This document shows, piece by piece, positions 44,900 through 55,584 of a stretch of 64,000 bases of DNA. The DNA lies in contig NC_091251.1 in NCBI RefSeq assembly GCF_042477335.2, positions 87,807,501 through 87,871,500 of the forward strand, read 5' to 3'. Within the stretch, counting starts at the first letter, position 1. Each line of letters starts with the position of its first letter. This DNA is from Ovis canadensis (lineage: Eukaryota > Chordata > Mammalia > Artiodactyla > Bovidae). Position numbers and translations under genes: made by a program. The notes under the pieces are model-generated. The model made no database searches, was not told the origin of the DNA, and saw only the letters and a program-made list of their open reading frames with translations.

Positions 44900-45310
44900 T
44901 GAAAAATCTTTCAATATGGGGATTGGTTAGTGGTATATTCATGTTATGAAATATTACACAACAGTCAAAAATACTGACACAGAATGCTATGTACTAATAT
45001 GGAATGCTTCCAAAGACATAGTGCTAAATAATAAAAAAAAACAAGATCACTCTATGTATTTTATACTCTTACAATAAAAAACATTTTAAAAGGAATTAGA
45101 TCTGTTTTAAGGCAATGTATACATACATGCTTATACATTCAGAGAATGCATCTAGAACACACAGATGGTGACACTGATACCTTAGGAGAAGAAGACTAGG
45201 AGACAGTAAGAAGAGAAACTTTTTTATATGTTTTGAATTCATGTCCTTTTATATATCCTTTAATTTTTTTATCATGTGCATATGTTATCTACTTTAAAAA
45301 ATGTTGCTAT
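44900..45310 (+). mobile_element. Ancient L1 3' end, sense
   Basis: 'gattggttagtggtatatt', 'gaaatattacacaacagtc', 'ctatgtactaatatggaat', 'aagacatagtgctaaataa' and the 3'-UTR block 'ttttatatgttttgaattc' follow the L1M 3' order. Confidence 0.82.
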
Positions 45311-46293
45311 TGGATGTATACATACACATTTTTGTTTTTTCAGTGAAGTAACTGAAAGTCTCTAAAAGGGCTATCTGGAAAATTTCCCCATCTCTAGGTT
45401 TTGTGTTTAAAGGAACCAGAGCACACCTACTCTTTCTACTATTACTACAGGAAAGTACAAGGCCCCTCCATAGCTGTGATTAATTTCCCATTCCTTGTGA
45501 AAAGGATCATCATGCTAGACACCTAGGGACTGTGGAGCTTAGTGCCTGCTTGAATATGGGTGCTTGAGAGAAAGAGCAAGGCCATTTGTTTCTAATGATC
45601 CTATATACATTTTATGGTATTTAATTAGCCTTTAAAATCTACCCCACCCATCTTTCTGGCTTCCAGATGAGCAATCAAGAAAGCATGGGATACAGGAGCT
45701 GGACAGGGAGGCTGTGAGATTCACAAGATGTTAGCTCTTAGTTTGCTACTTTCCAATGCTATAGGTAATGTGTAAATGTGGTTAGAAGAGTGTGAAATAA
45801 CATCCATATAAAAAAACAAAACTTTTTCTGTTTTAGGGAGAGAGTTGTATCTCTGGTAAACTATTGTAAAAGAATGACTTATAGTCATAACCTGTGTTCC
45901 TGTGAGTGTCTGATGCACCTCAGGTATAACCCAGCCAAATATTTCCTGGAAGACATGGAGAGATATTTGGAAACATATGTTGAAATCCAAAATTAAAAAT
46001 CCATGGCTCATAATGTAACTCAGAAAAAGTGCTACGATGCCCAAGGCATTTTCTTCTGACTATTGTCTGCTTTAAAATTTCTGGTGCCATTGCTGGTTTT
46101 GAATTCTTGAAGTGCTAATGTAGCAAGTAGATAGTCAGTGTCAGAAAGATGCCTCCAAATTCCAGTCAGTCAATAAAAGAATAGGAAGAATAAGATTCCT
46201 GACTTCACAAAGCTTATTTTTGACATATGTGGGATATTATTGTGCAGAAATTACTATAAGACATAAATAACATGGAGTAAAACATTCATTGAG
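45311..46293. other. Unassigned intergenic sequence
   Basis: About 1 kb; no repeat recognised. A minus-strand frame of 107 codons (45721-46044) has no identifiable features. Confidence 0.45.
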
Positions 46294-46505
46294 GGGGCTT
46301 CCCTTGTGACTCAGACAGTAAAGCATTTGCCTACAATGTGGGAGACCTGGGTTCGATCCCTGGGTCAGGAGGTTCCCCTGGAGAAGGAAATGGTAGCCCA
46401 CTCCAGTATTCTTGCCTGGCAAATCCCATGGACGGAGGAGCCTGGTAGGCTACAGTCCACGGGGTCGCAAAGAGTTGGATACGACTGAGCGACTTCACTT
46501 CATGA
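46294..46505 (+). mobile_element. Bov-tA SINE, sense
   Basis: 'ggggcttcccttgtgactc', 'gttcgatccctgggtcagg', 'ggatacgactgagcgactt'. All frames here (both strands) are SINE translation. Confidence 0.93.
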
Positions 46506-46600
46506 ATCAGCAGGAAGAGTCCTGCTTCCAGCCACTCCCCCAATCTGAACTAAAGGTCAAGAATTTAACAAAAGGGGGGCCCTCTACTAGGTGATTCTAG

Positions 46601-46775
46601 ATTTAGCAAGTAAAAATTCAGGATGCTCAGTTAAATTTGAATTTCAGATAAACAAATAATTTTTTAGCCTAAAGATGTTATGTAATATTTGGAATGTGCT
46701 AATGATACTAATGATTTGCTGATTATCTCAGTCAAATTTAATTGGACATCTTGTATTTCATCTGCCAATCCTAGC
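46601..46775. mobile_element. Palindromic MITE (MER53-like)
   Basis: The left arm ('ttcaggatgctcagttaaat', 'ttgaatttcagataaacaa') and the right arm ('gattatctcagtcaaattta', 'attggacatcttgtatttca') are inverted copies of each other around a centre near 46690. Ends are TAGATTTAGCA and, inverted, TAGGATTGGCA. Such fold-back elements are nonautonomous DNA transposons. The family name is from memory. Confidence 0.75.
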
Positions 46776-47180
46776 TGCTACACGGAGTAAAAGTAGATAT
46801 ATTATATATTATTGTCTTTTCCTCGCCTCTTGGTAGGATGAATTGCTAGTGACACCTGGCACACGAATAGGAGCCAGTCAGGAGTAAGGAGACAGCTGAT
46901 TTCTTGCTATGCTGCAGAGCCAGTATGGAGGAAAAGGCTATATGAACTAACTCAAGAACAACTGTGAGGCAGATTCCCCCTTCCCCCACAAGTAAACAGA
47001 TGGGAGCACACTTATAACACAGATGATGAAAGTTGAGCTTTTGAATGCGGATATTAAACGAAAAGCTGACTCCAGAAGGCTTGGAAGTTTTGAAGAGATT
47101 CTATACTTTGGAATTCTTGGAGTTAGTGAAGGTGGAAGTTCCACAAACCAGGTAAATTAACACTGGATATGAGATGGGGT
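46776..47180. other. Unassigned intergenic sequence
   Basis: No repeat or gene recognised. Confidence 0.45.
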
Positions 47181-47184
47181 ACAC

Positions 47185-47490
47185 CTGCTCTGTGGTGTCA
47201 GGCTGAGAGAAGCCTTCACGTCATGCAGGCTTCCAGAGCCAGAGAGCATGGGGTGGTGGTGAGAGGACAGAGGCAGCAATTAGGAGGCACAGGTGGGTTT
47301 GTTCAAAGGATGTGGAGGGTCTTGCAGACCATGTTAAGGATTGGGGCCTTAATCCACAAAGCAGTGGGGCTCCTCTGGGGGTTGGCACGATCAGAGTTGT
47401 GCTTTAGAAATATTAATCTGGCAGCCTCTTATAGAGTGATTGCAATGGGCAAAGGGAAGAAAGTGGAGGGAGGATTATCAGTTGAGAGGG
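47185..47490 (-). mobile_element. L2 ORF2 fragment, antisense
   Basis: 'cagaccatgttaaggattg', 'gttggcacgatcagagttg', 'agaaatattaatctggcag' match the reverse of L2 ORF2. The 122-codon plus frame at 47169-47537 lies on this relic and is not a gene. Confidence 0.65.
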
Positions 47491-47661
47491 GATTCAGTTG
47501 GGCCACTCTGGTCCTATGGCATCCATTAGTGAAGTAGAAAAAGGTACCTCCCTTGAGGAGATGTAGACTGGGGCACTCATTCTGGTTAAAAGACTGTGCC
47601 AAAGCATGAGGTTTGGTGACAAAGTCAGGAGGTGGAGTTTTAGCTTTCCCATTATCTTCCT

Positions 47662-47819
47662 GGGATGACAGTGGATGAGATGGTGGGATGGCATCACCGA
47701 CCTGGTGGACATAAGTTTGAACAAACTCCGGGAGTTAGTGATGGACAGGGAAGCCTGGTGTGCTCCAGACCGTGGGGTCACAAAGAATCAGACACAACTG
47801 AGCAACTGAACTGAACTGA
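47662..47819 (+). mobile_element. BovB 3' end scrap, sense
   Basis: 'ggatgagatggtgggatgg', 'gttagtgatggacagggaa', tail 'gcaactgaactgaactga'. Confidence 0.92.
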
Positions 47820-47839
47820 TCTTTCCATATAGTATGGTA

Positions 47840-48165
47840 GTTGGTTAATTAACTCTAGTAGGTTAAAGCAATAAAGGTTTATTCCATGCTTATGTCACAG
47901 TTCAATGCCTGTAGTGTGGTTTTCCTTCTGATGGACACTCAGGGATCTGGGATGCCTACCTTGATCTGAGAGTGAGACCGTGTTGAATATGAGCCTCCAA
48001 GATCACCAAGGTGGGGGGTTGGGGGAAGAAAGAGCTGGAGATCCTTACAGGGTCATTTATGACCACACTTGGAAGTGACTTAAGTTCTGATCACATCCCA
48101 TTGGCTAGAACATGGCTCCAACCTGACTACCAAGGAGGATGGGAAAGATAAAGGAGGACAATAAC
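47840..48165. repeat. Unnamed ancient interspersed repeat, copy 1
   Basis: 'aataaaggtttattccatgc', 'gggaagaaagagctggaga', 'cttggaagtgacttaagtt', 'cacatcccattggctagaa' resemble a module also seen near 55215 and 59740. I recognise it as an old mammalian repeat but cannot name the family. Confidence 0.5.
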
Positions 48166-49708
48166 TTGTGGTGTGCTTGACTCTAGAAAGCTTTGGAAGA
48201 TGATTCTAGCAGTTGGAGAGGATTGTAGGGATATTAGGGGAAATCTGATGCACTTTATTCAGTTTTGATTTTGACTGTAATAAAAGCAATATCCTTTCTC
48301 TTGCACAAAGCAATTTAATGAGCATCCATACCTAGCAATTTGGGTTTTTTTTTTTTTAGAACTATATGTGTGGAAAATTATGAGTCATAAATACAAGAGG
48401 AATCTTCAGACATTATATGGTCTTTGATACTGTCAGAGCATGACTGATTTAAGCTGAAAACCAACCAATCAACCAACTCAACCAACAAACAAAAAACCCT
48501 CAAAACTACACAGGTTAGTTTCTGTAAAAATTTGTAAAATTCGTCTTACTTCATGAATATCATATAATATCATTTATGTGTGGAATCTAAGAAACAATAC
48601 AAATGAACTTATTTACTTAACAGAAGTAGAGTCACAGATGTAGAAAACAAACTCATCACTGGGGGGAAATGGGGGATAGGAAGGAAGATTGGGATTGACA
48701 TATACACACTATTACTACTACTACTAAGTCACTTCAGTCGTGTCCGACTATGTGCGACCCCATAGACGGCAGCCCACCAGGTTCACCGTCCCTGGGATTC
48801 TCCAGGCAAGAACGCTGGAGTGGGTTGCTGCCGGGAGCCAGCGTGGGGAATCCCGCCTGTGGCAAAGGTCATGAGGAAAGAGGCCTGACAAATGCAAAGG
48901 CGGGATCAGGCCTCAGGGGTCCCCCTGGACTTTCTCGAGCATCTACCCCCCAAACCAGAGTCTGCCTGCTTTACTGTGTTATGCTTTCCACCTACTCTTC
49001 TAACATTAACAGGGGGCTGTCCCCCCACCACCTTTTTCTGGAAAAAGTTAATTTAGAGCTTTTAGGTAATAAGTCTCCTGGGCATAATAAGAGTGTTTTA
49101 ATCCAAAAACCCCTCTGATGGCTTTCTAGCCTGCCTGACAGGTTTATCCGGACTCTTACAGCTGCGCATGTGATTGTTTGTGGCCTCCTGACTGTGAGAG
49201 GCATAGGAAGCTTAAAACATCCTAGGAATGTAGGGGCTTCCGAGGAGTCAAAATTATTAGAATAGAACTGATTAAGGGTTTTATTGTTGAGCCAATACTT
49301 GCTGCCAAGGTTTCATATCTTTTATTTGTTGATATAGTTGGTATGTAGAAAAAACAGGTAGTAGCCCTGGCATTAGCAACATTAGATCTTTGAGTTAAGT
49401 ACTTTCTTTGTTATAACCCACTGCACCTTTGTTTTACAGGAATGTAACTTTATTTAGCACTTTGAGGGTGATGCAGATTAAAGAAAAAACACTTCAAGGG
49501 AAAATGAGTTTTCTGGTTGATAGACATTTATCTAGGAAGAGATCCATAAAAATGTTAACAGGCCTCTTGGCCAGAAGATAATGTAAATCATCTGAGACCT
49601 TTTGTATATGGGAAAGTATGCAAAAAGAAAGCCTGGTTTCAATAAGGGTCAGGACTGCTGCCCCTGAAACTCTGCATATTCCATTATTTCTTTATGTACA
49701 ACTTGGGG

Positions 49709-49716
49709 TATATAAG
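49709..49716 (+). promoter_or_regulatory. LTR TATA box
   Basis: TATATAAG in the solo LTR; RNA would start about 25-30 bases downstream. Whether it is active is unknown. Confidence 0.6.
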
Positions 49717-50050
49717 CTGCCTTTGAAAGTAAAGTTGTGGGTCTTACACCAATGCTTGGCTCCCCCATGTTGTTCTTTCCTTATTCTCCCTTTTCAGGCT
49801 GAATTCCCATCTGGAGTATAGAGGCTCGCTGTGTCTACTTATTTGCCTGGGCTTCTAAGACCCAGGCGAGAGGGAGCCCAAGGTGGGGCACCCACCGCTA
49901 TTCAAGCGGGCGCTTGTGGCCTACGTAGATGGTGCAAGTTCCTTGTCTCGGAACTTTATTGGCTTTCTGTGTAAACCAAGGAATACAGCCTCTTTTCTCC
50001 TCTATTTTCTCCACTACACTATTCTTTCCTAATCTCTCTTTATATCTCTA

Positions 50051-50056
50051 AATAAA
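50051..50056 (+). terminator. LTR polyadenylation signal
   Basis: AATAAA, about 75 bases before the LTR end. Confidence 0.6.
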
Positions 50057-50479
50057 GAAGTCTCTCCTCGCTGACACCATCTCCCTTTCAAATTCCCTGG
50101 ATCCACCGGGGCTGGACCCCAGCAGGTTGCCATTTTCTTCTCCAATGCATGAAAGTGAAAAGTGAAAGTGAAGTTGCTCAGTCGTGTCTGACCCTCAGCG
50201 ACCCCATGGACTGCAGTCTACCAGGCTCTTCCGTCCATGGGATTCTCCAGGCAAGAGTACTGGAGTGGGGTGCCATTTACACTACTATATATAAAATAGA
50301 TAATAAGGATGTATTATATAGCACAGGGAATTCTAGTCAATGCTCTATAATGGCCTATATAGGAAAAGAATCTCAAAAAGAGTGGATATATGTATACAGA
50401 GAGCTGATTCACTTTGCTGTACAGCAGAAACTAATACAACATTGTAAATAAACTATACTCCAGTAAAATTTTTTTTAAA

Positions 50480-51371
50480 AAATTTGTCTTCATCTGCACA
50501 TGATATTGGAACTCTAGATTTGCTATGATGAATGTAAATTTTATCCCATGTCCTTTGATGAGAAAAGTGGTAAGTGGTAATTGGGAGACAGGGAAGGAAG
50601 ATGAAAATCTCTCCTACTACAAAATCAAAATGATATGTGCACAATCCTATTTACCAGAGCTTCACTTAGCCTCCCTGTTACTTAGTTAAGCTCACAGAAG
50701 GCAAAAATATTCTTTGAATATTCAAAATACTATTACATGGGCTCATACAATCAACATACATACCTAAATAATCAGAATTTTGTCATATTGGCAAACATCA
50801 GATCTGATATACTGCCAAGGAAATTTTAAGGGCATGGTCGTGAGGAATCTTAACTATAATGCAGGTTTTACATACTTCAGACTTAACCTATGATATCCAT
50901 ATGTTTTAGACCTTTCAGGAAAATTCAGATTTTGACTATTAGGTTTGGTTGTTAGATTTAGTTTCACTCCATTTGGTGAAAAAAATATGGCCACTGCATA
51001 TCTATCTGGGAGGAGTTGGTAAATTCATTCATTGTATGTTGTGGAGGAGAACTAATTAAGCACATTTTCTCTTAGAGGCGCACAGAATATTAAAAGCGAG
51101 AAGACTGCATAGATTATTTTATTAGGCACTTATTTTTAAAGTGAAGAATACGCCTATAAAAGGAAATACAAAGTTAATTGGATTTCTTCTATTATTTAGG
51201 AATGTGGACATAGTATGTGTAAGGTTTTCCTATGATCCTTTAAAAATAGCTATTAAAAACTATTAGAACTTCCTTGGAAACCATTTTCAAGATCTAGCAA
51301 CACATAAAGACAAGAGTTCTTTCATTTAGTCAGATCTTTTCTGCGGAAACAAATTCCGCTTTCTTCATTTG
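50480..51371. other. Unassigned intergenic sequence
   Basis: No repeat or gene recognised. Confidence 0.45.
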
Positions 51372-51475
51372 TTCATTTACTCATCCATTCATTCAATTAC
51401 TATGAGTTGAATATCTCCTAGAGGCCAGGCACTATTCTAGGTGCTGGAGGTAACAATGATAAATCCATCTGATTC
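51372..51475 (-). mobile_element. L2 3' tip, antisense
   Basis: 'catccattcattcaattac', 'ggccaggcactattctagg', 'tgctggaggtaacaatga'. Confidence 0.78.
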
Positions 51476-51582
51476 TATGATGGGTTGTTAGGATTTTGTG
51501 TTTAAGTAAATGAAATATTGAGCCTGACAGAATGCAAAGAATATTTGGTTTGGAACCAGAAGATCTGAATTCTAATTGTGGT

Positions 51583-51801
51583 TATGTGTGTGCTCAGTTG
51601 CTCAGTCATGTATGATTCTTTGATCCCATGAATGATAGCCAGTCAGCCTCCTCTGTCCATAGAATTTTCCAGGCAAGAATACTGGAGTGGGTTGCCATTT
51701 TCTACTCCAGGGTATCTTCCTGATCTAGGGATTGAACTCATGTCTCTTGCATCTCCTGCGTTGGCAGGTGGAGTTTTTACCACTGTGCCACCTGGGAATC
51801 C
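51583..51801 (-). mobile_element. Bov-tA SINE, antisense, with TSD
   Basis: 'tatgtgtgtgctcagttgc' to 'tgccacctgggaatcc'. TSD aattgtggt at 51574-51582 and 51802-51810. More diverged than most copies here. Confidence 0.93.
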
Positions 51802-51810
51802 AATTGTGGT

Positions 51811-53214
51811 GATACTCAACCATCAGTTATATTAATGATATCAAATAATGATTTATATGTCTCAAATCTCACTTAACTTTAGTCACTTTTTCACCTAATC
51901 AGTTATCACATCTTTTAAAAATTTTGAAATTCACCTGCTGCTATCTACTTCATCGCTTGGTTATTTCTTAAATCATTGCATCCAGAGCCATGCCATATAT
52001 GATTGTGTAGGTCATCTGTTGTGTGTGGCAGAGACATTAGTCCCAGTCTCTCGTTGTTAATTCAGACCTTTATGAATTCCATTTCTACTATTTATATATT
52101 AGGCATTCATAAATGCTTGATATCAACACATGATAGAATTAGCTTTTAATAAAACTTGTCTAGAGATTAGCTTTTGAAATGTCTGTCTTTCATATGTGAA
52201 GATAGTTTTGTCCCATTATCATAGGGCTTTCACTTTTTTGCTTTTAAGAGGAGCCACAAGTGTTGCATTACATAGATCATGGTTTCTCCTTGTGAACAGA
52301 ATTCACGATGTGATCAGACCATTATAGGTGGGCAAGTTATTTTGTTGATGAGAAGCTCTATGTTCCACATGGAGATAAACTCCAATACAGCCCACCCGAC
52401 TTCATAAACAAAACCAAGACTGAAATTTAGTAGAAACAATGGACTGGGGAATTTTCAAAGGCCCCTATGAAGGATGAGATTGAGTTGAATTGCTAAGTAC
52501 CAAGAATAGAAGGATAGAGTGATAAGATCTATATGTGAATATTAGAGGGATTAGTAGGGTTGTGAAAAATTGACAGAGAAAGCAAGGAAGAGGAGTATAT
52601 ATAGCAGGGTACCCAATATGTCAATTCTTGGGTCTGTCCACCTCCTGCCTCTATGCAAGGGTCTGCCATGTTCATGCTCATAGTGCCTGCAGAAGGGTAG
52701 CCACCACCAGCTTGACAGAGTAAATTGGAAATAACACCTTACTGAAGGCCAGAAGACCTACGATGTGACTTAGTAAAGAAAGACAAGACCCAACAAGACT
52801 TCCCTCTCTGGAAGTTGGATAGACTTCTCAGCTGTTTGACCTGTGATTATAAGAGCCCAGAAGACTGGTAGTATATTTTAAGCTTAAATGATCAGCCTTG
52901 AAATACATGTAAGTTAGCCCACTTGACCCTGTCTGTGTAAGTTTACAAGTCTACTTGTAATCATGCCAGCACAATTTATAGGGGGTTGTTTTTAAAACCT
53001 TTACCCTTTGTCTTAAATGCCAGCATTTGTGTTGGAATATGTAGTGCAGAACTGAAATGACATTCAGCCTTTGGTCCAGGAAATCTTTTTTTTTTTTTTT
53101 TTCTTCCTGAGATTCTGTTTTCATGTTATCTTAACTTTGAACTTAGATCCGATAATAACAGTAGTGTTCACAAAGTCTTGCTTTAGCTTAGGGTTTTTGT
53201 AGAGTTGTAAGTGG
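51811..53214. other. Unassigned intergenic sequence
   Basis: About 1.4 kb with no firm repeat call. A T18 run lies at 53083-53102. No supported gene. Confidence 0.45.
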
Positions 53215-53430
53215 CAAACATTTATTGTGGGGTTTTCCTGTGCCAGGAATTGCTTTTAAGAGCCTTATATTTAATATTAATCACTCATTTTATAGTCACA
53301 GCAAACTGATGAGGTATATAATGTTGTCATTTCCATTTTACATGAGTGAAAAAACAAGACAGAGAAAGGTTGAAACAGTTTCCCAACATCTCATCACTAT
53401 TAAGTGTCAGAGCAAGTATCAAATATAGTT
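53215..53430 (-). mobile_element. MIR SINE, antisense
   Basis: 'cagcaaactgatgaggtat', 'tttccattttacatgagtg', 'gagaaaggttgaaacagtt', 'cactattaagtgtcagagc'. Confidence 0.85.
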
Positions 53431-53996
53431 AGAATCTATGTTCACAACTCTATACTTCCTTGTTCCCATGGAAACCGTAGAAGATCCTGACTAACCAGAG
53501 GTTATTAGTTTCTTGATTTTCCCCTTGGCAGTTATACAGCAATGAAAATTAATTAACTCATTTGATAAATATGCTACATAATGGTGATCAAGACAGATAG
53601 GCAGGATCTCGGCCCTGAAGGGCTTCTGGTATTTCAGACTTTTGTCAGTTTGGTTAGAGTTGTTTTTTTCCCTTAGAACCCAATGTTTCCTGGAGTGAAC
53701 TCAAAGAGTTTTTGCTACTGCAAAGTGGAACATTGTAACTTTGGTGACTTCAGCAAAGCTCACTTTTACTAGAGCAAGTATTTGTAACATTTTGACAGGG
53801 ATAATTATTTTTTTGGCTGGAATTTTTCTCTTTGAGCATTTTTTTTCTCTTGTACCTATCCCATCTTTTCAAAGACTGTACTGTTAGTGTTGGTTTAAAA
53901 ATTCAAAATGTAACACTACCATGTATTTGTCTTTGTTACATTTCTCTCAAATCTTTTCAAACTTTTGGGGATTTGTTTCTCTTTTTGTAAAGCATT
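53431..53996. other. Unassigned T-rich intergenic sequence
   Basis: No repeat or gene recognised. Confidence 0.45.
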
Positions 53997-54007
53997 AACA
54001 ACCAACT

Positions 54008-55081
54008 ATGCCAAAGCCTTTGACTGTGTGGATCACAATAAACTGGAAAATTCTGAAAGAGATGGGAATACCAGACCACCTGACGTGCCTCTTGAGAAAC
54101 CTATAGTCAGGTCAGGAAGCAACAGTTAGAACTGGACATGGAACAACAGACTGGTTCCAAATAGGAAAAGGAGTACGTCAAGGCTGTATATTGTCACCCT
54201 GCTTATTTAACTTATATGCAGAGTACATCATGAGAAATGCTGGGCTGGAAGAAGCACAAGCTGGAATCAAGATTGCCGGGAGAAATATCAATAACCTCAG
54301 ATATGCAGATGATACCACCCTATGGCAGAAAGTGAAGAGGAGCTGAAAAGCCTCTTGATGAAGGTGAAAGAGGAGAGTGAAAATGTTGGCTTAAAGATCA
54401 ACATTCAGAAAACGAAGATCATGGCAACTGGTCCCATCACTTCATGGGAAATAGATGGGGAAACAGTGGAATCAGTGGCAGACTTTATTTTGGGGGGGCT
54501 CCAAAATCACTGCAGATGGTGACTGTAGCCATGAAGTTGAAAGATGCTTACTCCTTGGAAGAAAAGTTATGACCAACCTAGATAGCATATTCAAAAGCAG
54601 AGACATTCCTTTGCCAACTAAGGTCCGTCTAGTCAAGGCTATGGTTTTTCCTGTGGTCATGCATGGATGTGAGAGTTGGACTGTGAAGAAAGCTGAGCGC
54701 CAAAGAATTGATGCTTTTGAACTGTGGTGTTGGAGAAGACTCTTGAGAGTCCCTTGGACTGCAAGGAGATCCAACTAGCCCATTCTGAAGGAGATCAACC
54801 CTAGGATTTCTTTGGAAGGAATGATGCTAAAGCTGAAATTCCAGTACTTTGGCCACCTCACGAGAAGAGTTGACTCATTGGAAAAGACTCTGATGCTGGG
54901 AGGGATTGGGGGCAGGAGGAGAAGGGGACGACAGAGGATGAGATGGCTGGATGGCATCACTGACTTGATGGACGTGAGTCTGAGTGAACTCCAGGAGTTG
55001 GTGATGGACAGGGAGGCCTGGCGTGCTGCGATTCATGGGGTCGCAAAGAGCCGGACACAACTGAGCAAATGAACTGAACTG
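54008..55081 (+). mobile_element. BovB LINE, 5'-truncated, with TSD
   Basis: Begins 'atgccaaagcctttgactg' (RT motif A region) and ends at the gaactgaactga tail. TSD aacaaccaact at 53997-54007 and 55082-55092. RT motif YADD at 54302-54313 is intact, but one base is missing about 54320, an extra G sits in the G-run near 54491 and a TAG at about 54776 ends the next frame. The three frames 54322-54522, 54455-54778 and 54812-55072 are consecutive pieces of one ORF2. Confidence 0.96.
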
Positions 55082-55192
55082 AACAACCAACTTAATATAA
55101 TTTATCAAGCTACTATGGAATTGTACCAGGATTAGATTCAGTGACACATGACAGGAAAATCTAGATGATAATGGCTTAAATAAGATAGAAAC

Positions 55193-55209
55193 TTATATAT
55201 ATATATATC
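55193..55209. repeat. Short (TA)n microsatellite
   Basis: Run of alternating t and a. Confidence 0.9.
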
Positions 55210-55214
55210 TTTAC

Positions 55215-55430
55215 ATAAAATAATTTTGGAGGTAGGCAGTCTAGGATTGGCATGGTGGTTTCACAAGGTTGTCAGGGAGCCACGCTCTTTCCTATTCATT
55301 TATGGTATCCCTAGTGTATGGCTATCCTCCTCGGGGTCCAAGATGGCTAAAAGGGCTCTAATTATCACATCATACCCTAGGTAATAGGATGGAGAGTAGG
55401 CAGAAGACTGTATCTCCGTTCCTTTTATGA
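55215..55430. repeat. Unnamed ancient interspersed repeat, copy 2
   Basis: 'ggaggtaggcagtctagga', 'cacaaggttgtcagggagc', 'ggggtccaagatggctaaa'. Likely the same family as 47840-48165 and 59740-60230. Confidence 0.45.
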
Positions 55431-55584
55431 CTTTTTTTTTTAAAAAATAGAAGTCCCATACAATGTTTATATCTCAACAGCCAGAATTTAGTAATGTGGT
55501 CATAACCGTTACAAAGGAGACTAGGAAATATAAGATTTTATTTGAGTGGCAATAGGACCATGAAGGAATAAGAAAATATATGTT

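Larger units (their letters stand above)
48829..50124 (+). mobile_element. Class II endogenous retrovirus (ERVK-like) solo LTR
   Basis: A 1,296-bp sequence from TGCCGGGAGCC to GGACCCCAGCA (TG...CA ends) flanked by the exact 6-bp duplication ggttgc at 48823-48828 and 50125-50130. A 6-bp TSD and TG/CA ends are typical of betaretrovirus-like (ERV2/ERVK) insertions. A TATATAAG box is at 49709-49716 and an AATAAA poly(A) signal at 50051-50056, giving U3-R-U5 in plus orientation. There is no second LTR, primer-binding site or gag/pol/env sequence, so it is a solo LTR left by recombination. It resembles the bovine BTLTR1 group; not verified. Confidence 0.93.
48714..50277 (-). mobile_element. Bov-A2 SINE, antisense, split by a solo LTR
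   Basis: The left part (tactactactactaag tail, first Bov-A unit to 'gagtgggttgc') and right part (50125-50277: 'ggttgccattttcttctcc', linker 'gcatgaaagtgaaaagtga', second unit) rejoin when LTR plus one TSD are removed. The flanking L1 sequence suggests a short TSD around 'acacta'. Confidence 0.93.
48540..50478 (+). mobile_element. L1 3' end, sense, containing a Bov-A2 and a solo LTR
   Basis: Left part 48540-48713 ('ttatgtgtggaatctaaga', 'gaaaacaaactcatcactg', 'gggattgacatatacacac') joins the right part 50278-50478 ('actactatatataaaatag', 'tatagcacagggaattcta', 'cactttgctgtacagcaga', 'ctccagtaaaatttttttt') to give a continuous L1 3' UTR with A-rich end. The gap is filled by the Bov-A2. Confidence 0.92.

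Noticed and set aside
47169..47537. 122-codon plus-strand frame
   Set aside because: Lies on antisense L2; no protein features.
48750..49118. 122-codon plus-strand frame
   Set aside because: Spans the junction of a Bov-A2 and the solo LTR; not a viral or host gene.
48829..50124. Full endogenous provirus
   Set aside because: A single LTR with TSD on both sides; no internal retroviral genes in the window.
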